From NCBI GenBank assembly GCA_900549945.1, contig URQJ01000031.1, positions 1 through 14,071 on the forward strand: 14,071 nucleotides of DNA, read 5' to 3'. Positions 12,455 to 14,071 of this stretch are shown one piece after another. Origin of the DNA: an uncultured Oscillospiraceae bacterium. GTDB lineage: Bacteria; Bacillota; Clostridia; Oscillospirales; Acutalibacteraceae. The notes below the pieces were generated by a model. It made no database searches. It worked only from the letters and a program-made list of their open reading frames with translations, and was not told the origin of the DNA. The translations under genes and the position numbers were made by a program. Within the stretch, counting starts at the first letter, position 1; each line of letters starts with the position of its first letter.

Positions 12455-13318
12455 TTATGATGAGAATGGAGCGGGCGGCTCCGGCTGATTTCGAAACGTC
12501 TTTCGGAACGCCTTGGGCGGGCAGCCGAAGCGCTCGGCGAAAAGCCGGTAGAACCGGCTCTGGCTGTTGAAGCCGCACAGGCCGCCCACGTCGATGACCG
12601 ACGTCTCCGTCGTGAGCAGCAGCTCCGCCGCAAGGCCAAGCCGCTTCGCGTTGATGAACGCCGTGGGCGTTACGCCGAGGTAGCGCCGGAACGAGCGCGT
12701 CAAATGCTCCTGCGACATATTGGCGAGCGCCAGCAGCCGCGGCAGGCCCGCGACGAAGTTCTCCCGCTCGTCCATTTCCTCCAAAAGGCCCGAAAGCCAC
12801 TGCGGCAGCAGCGCTTCCGGCGCGGGCGCGGAGAGGAACAGCCCGACGAGATACGGAAAAATGCTGTGCATAAACCGGTAGCCGGCCTCCGGGTCCGAGA
12901 GCCCGCGGCTTTTCAGCAGCTTGCGCCGCACGTCGCTGAGCGCCGTGCCCGAAAGCATGCAGTGCGGGGAAAGCGCCGGCGCGTCGAATACCGCGCGGTC
13001 CACGCCGAGGTAATCGCAGACGCGCAGGAAGAGCGTTTCGGGGATGCCGATATCGATGATCTCGAAATCGTCGGTGTTGAAAAGTTCGTAGCGGTGCACG
13101 TCGTTCGGACGAATCAGGACAAACGAGCCCTCTGTTAAAAACTGCGACCGGCCGTTGACCGCATGCACGGCGCTGCCCTTCGGTACGAGGAACAGCTCGT
13201 AAAAGTCGTGCGTGTGGATCTTGTAGGTGGCCTGCACGCCGAACTGGTGCAGCGCTTTTGCGCCGTCGCGGCGCAGCTCCGCCTCGGTGTAGTGCAGCCG
13301 CACGATTTCCTCGCCCAT
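12455..13318 (-). CDS. AraC-family transcription regulator with cupin sensor domain
   Basis: 287 aa. The N-terminal half is a cupin: HTHDFYELFLVPKGSAVHAVNGR near residues 35-57 and GSFVLIRPNDVHRYEL near 64-79, which should bind a small effector, often a sugar. The C-terminal about 95 residues hold the two helix-turn-helix motifs: LLALANMSQEHLTRSFRRYLGVTP then LLLTTETSVIDVGGLCGFNSQSRFYRLFAERFGCPPKAFRK, the AraC consensus. The ATG at 13316-13318 follows GGGGGG at 4-5 bases, and the longer frame upstream passes through the promoter. It is divergent from the glycyl-radical-enzyme-like gene, its most likely target, and lies upstream of the isomerase-like gene on the same strand, a second possible target. 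Confidence 0.93.
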   Translation of the reverse strand: MGEEIVRLHYTEAELRRDGAKALHQFGVQATYKIHTHDFYELFLVPKGSAVHAVNGRSQFLTEGSFVLIRPNDVHRYELFNTDDFEIIDIGIPETLFLRVCDYLGVDRAVFDAPALSPHCMLSGTALSDVRRKLLKSRGLSDPEAGYRFMHSIFPYLVGLFLSAPAPEALLPQWLSGLLEEMDERENFVAGLPRLLALANMSQEHLTRSFRRYLGVTPTAFINAKRLGLAAELLLTTETSVIDVGGLCGFNSQSRFYRLFAERFGCPPKAFRKTFRNQPEPPAPFSS

Positions 13319-13344
13319 CGTATCCCCCCTTTTTCATCCCCTTT

Positions 13345-13373
13345 ATTATAGGCAATCCGCGGAGGAAAAACAA
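13345..13373 (-). promoter_or_regulatory. Promoter of the AraC gene
   Basis: Minus strand: TTGTTT (13368-13373), 17-base spacer, TATAAT (13345-13350), 27 bases before the ATG. An inverted repeat GCGGAG (13359-13364) with CTCCGC (13376-13381) flanks the -35 element and is a candidate regulator site. Confidence 0.7.
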
Positions 13374-13419
13374 GACTCCGCATCAATAAAAGAGAATTTG
13401 AGTCAAGGAGGCTTTCTCT

Positions 13420-14071
13420 ATGTTTAAGAGTGATCTGCAAAAGCTGCGCAATGCGCTCGAATTCACGCGCATCTACAAGGAAAACAGCGGCGACATCTAC
13501 ATCCGCGAGGCCAAGTGCCTCGATTTCCAGCTGCGCCGCATCCTCGTGCCGCTCGACGAAAACGACGGCATCGCGGGCCGCTACGAGCACGATTTTGCCG
13601 GCTTCACCTCGCAGGTGGGCGGCTATTCGGCGCTGATCGGCGGCCAGTACACCTACTATTTCAACGATTTCGACTTCACGCGTGCCATGCTGGAGCATGC
13701 GGACGCGCTGACCGCGGAGGAAAAGCGCGATCTGCAGGCTGCGCAGGCCTTCTGGCACGAGGAAAACACCGCCCGCAAGCTCGATATCGCGTTTGCAAAG
13801 CGCTACGGCTACATCCCGCCGAAGGGCTATCAGGGCCCGGGCGCCGGCAACTGCGACTGCCGCGTCGCCGGCACGAACGTCGATTTTGAAAAGCTGATCG
13901 CGCTCGGCTTCGACGGGCTCGACCGCGAGATCGACGCGGCGGCGGAGAAAAACGGCGCATCTTCGTTCTACGACGCGCTCAAGCTGTGGATCGAAAGCCT
14001 GCGCGGGGCGTGCGCGCGCTACCGCGAGCAGGCGCTCGCCCTCAGCGAAACCGCCGAGAGCGAGCCGGCGC
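13420..14071 (+). CDS. Pyruvate-formate-lyase-like (glycyl radical enzyme family) protein, 3' end outside window
   Basis: 217 codons are visible from the ATG at 13420, which follows AAGGAGG 8 bases upstream; the frame is open to the window end. The N-terminal pattern FTRIYKENSGDIYIREAKCLDFQLRRIL, then DENDGIAGRYEHDFAGFTSQVGGYSALIGGQYTYYF, resembles the start of PFL-domain glycyl radical enzymes, which begin with substrate-barrel helices and a G-R-x-x segment. Later GYIPPKGYQGPGAGNCDCRVAGTNVDFEKLIALGFDGLDREI corresponds to the region preceding the first barrel strands. The catalytic Cys and the C-terminal radical Gly loop lie beyond the window, so membership as an active radical enzyme cannot be confirmed. 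Control by the divergent AraC regulator is likely, and no strong -35 is seen on this strand, as for activator-dependent promoters. Substrate unknown. Confidence 0.72.
   Translation, partial: MFKSDLQKLRNALEFTRIYKENSGDIYIREAKCLDFQLRRILVPLDENDGIAGRYEHDFAGFTSQVGGYSALIGGQYTYYFNDFDFTRAMLEHADALTAEEKRDLQAAQAFWHEENTARKLDIAFAKRYGYIPPKGYQGPGAGNCDCRVAGTNVDFEKLIALGFDGLDREIDAAAEKNGASSFYDALKLWIESLRGACARYREQALALSETAESEPA

Noticed and set aside
12366..13373. Open frame of 335 codons on the minus strand overlapping the AraC gene
   Set aside because: The AraC frame (12455-13318) has a cupin and both helix-turn-helix motifs. This one is a shadow rich in Arg/Ala/Gly that begins inside the promoter.

Overview
The window is GC-rich chromosomal DNA, probably from an anaerobic low-GC-lineage gut bacterium (Bacillota, class Clostridia; an Oscillospirales-type organism is my best guess). 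The reasons are a single-chain glycyl-tRNA synthetase, a ThiT-type thiamin transporter under a TPP riboswitch, a YtrA-type GntR/ABC operon, a TRAM-less RumA-type rRNA methyltransferase, strong AGGAGG-type ribosome binding sites and a glycyl-radical-enzyme-like gene. The assignment is inferred from gene types, not from a search.

Layout. 1-500 (-): start of a secreted or membrane-anchored protein that runs off the window. 643-2566 (-): a three-gene operon of GntR/YtrA regulator, ABC ATPase and ABC permease, with a consensus promoter overlapping a palindrome that is probably the regulator's own operator. 2869-4260 (-): glyS with its own promoter and terminator. 4421-5017 (-): thiT, preceded by a complete TPP riboswitch, an intrinsic terminator and a consensus promoter. 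5488-6642 (+): rlmD/rumA-type rRNA uridine methyltransferase. About 6601-9310: an AT-richer segment of foreign appearance. It carries a GT-C glycosyltransferase containing a run of nine G, a LURP-one-related (YxjI-like) pseudogene, and a decayed second rlmD copy that has lost its Fe-S cysteines and its methyltransferase domain. 9335-9569: no confident gene. 9570-10238 (+): a P-loop kinase-like protein of unknown role. 10339-10689 (-) and 10844-11359 (+): an HxlR regulator divergent from a nitroreductase, with promoters that appear to share one -35 hexamer. 11426-12208 (-): a xylose-isomerase-like TIM-barrel enzyme. 12455-13318 (-): an AraC regulator divergent from 13420-14071 (+), the start of a pyruvate-formate-lyase-like gene cut by the window end.

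The most interesting part is the 6.6-9.3 kb segment. The last 13 codons of the intact rlmD switch to AT-rich codon use exactly where the foreign DNA begins, and an AT-richer 5' rlmD fragment lies at the other end. This is the arrangement expected if a circular or linear donor entered by recombination, or by site-specific integration, at the 3' end of rlmD and then decayed. Its one intact gene, a predicted surface-glycan glycosyltransferase, contains a G9 tract that would switch it off on a one-base slip. It is therefore a candidate phase-variable locus. I saw no CRISPR array, rRNA, tRNA, transposase or integrase gene.
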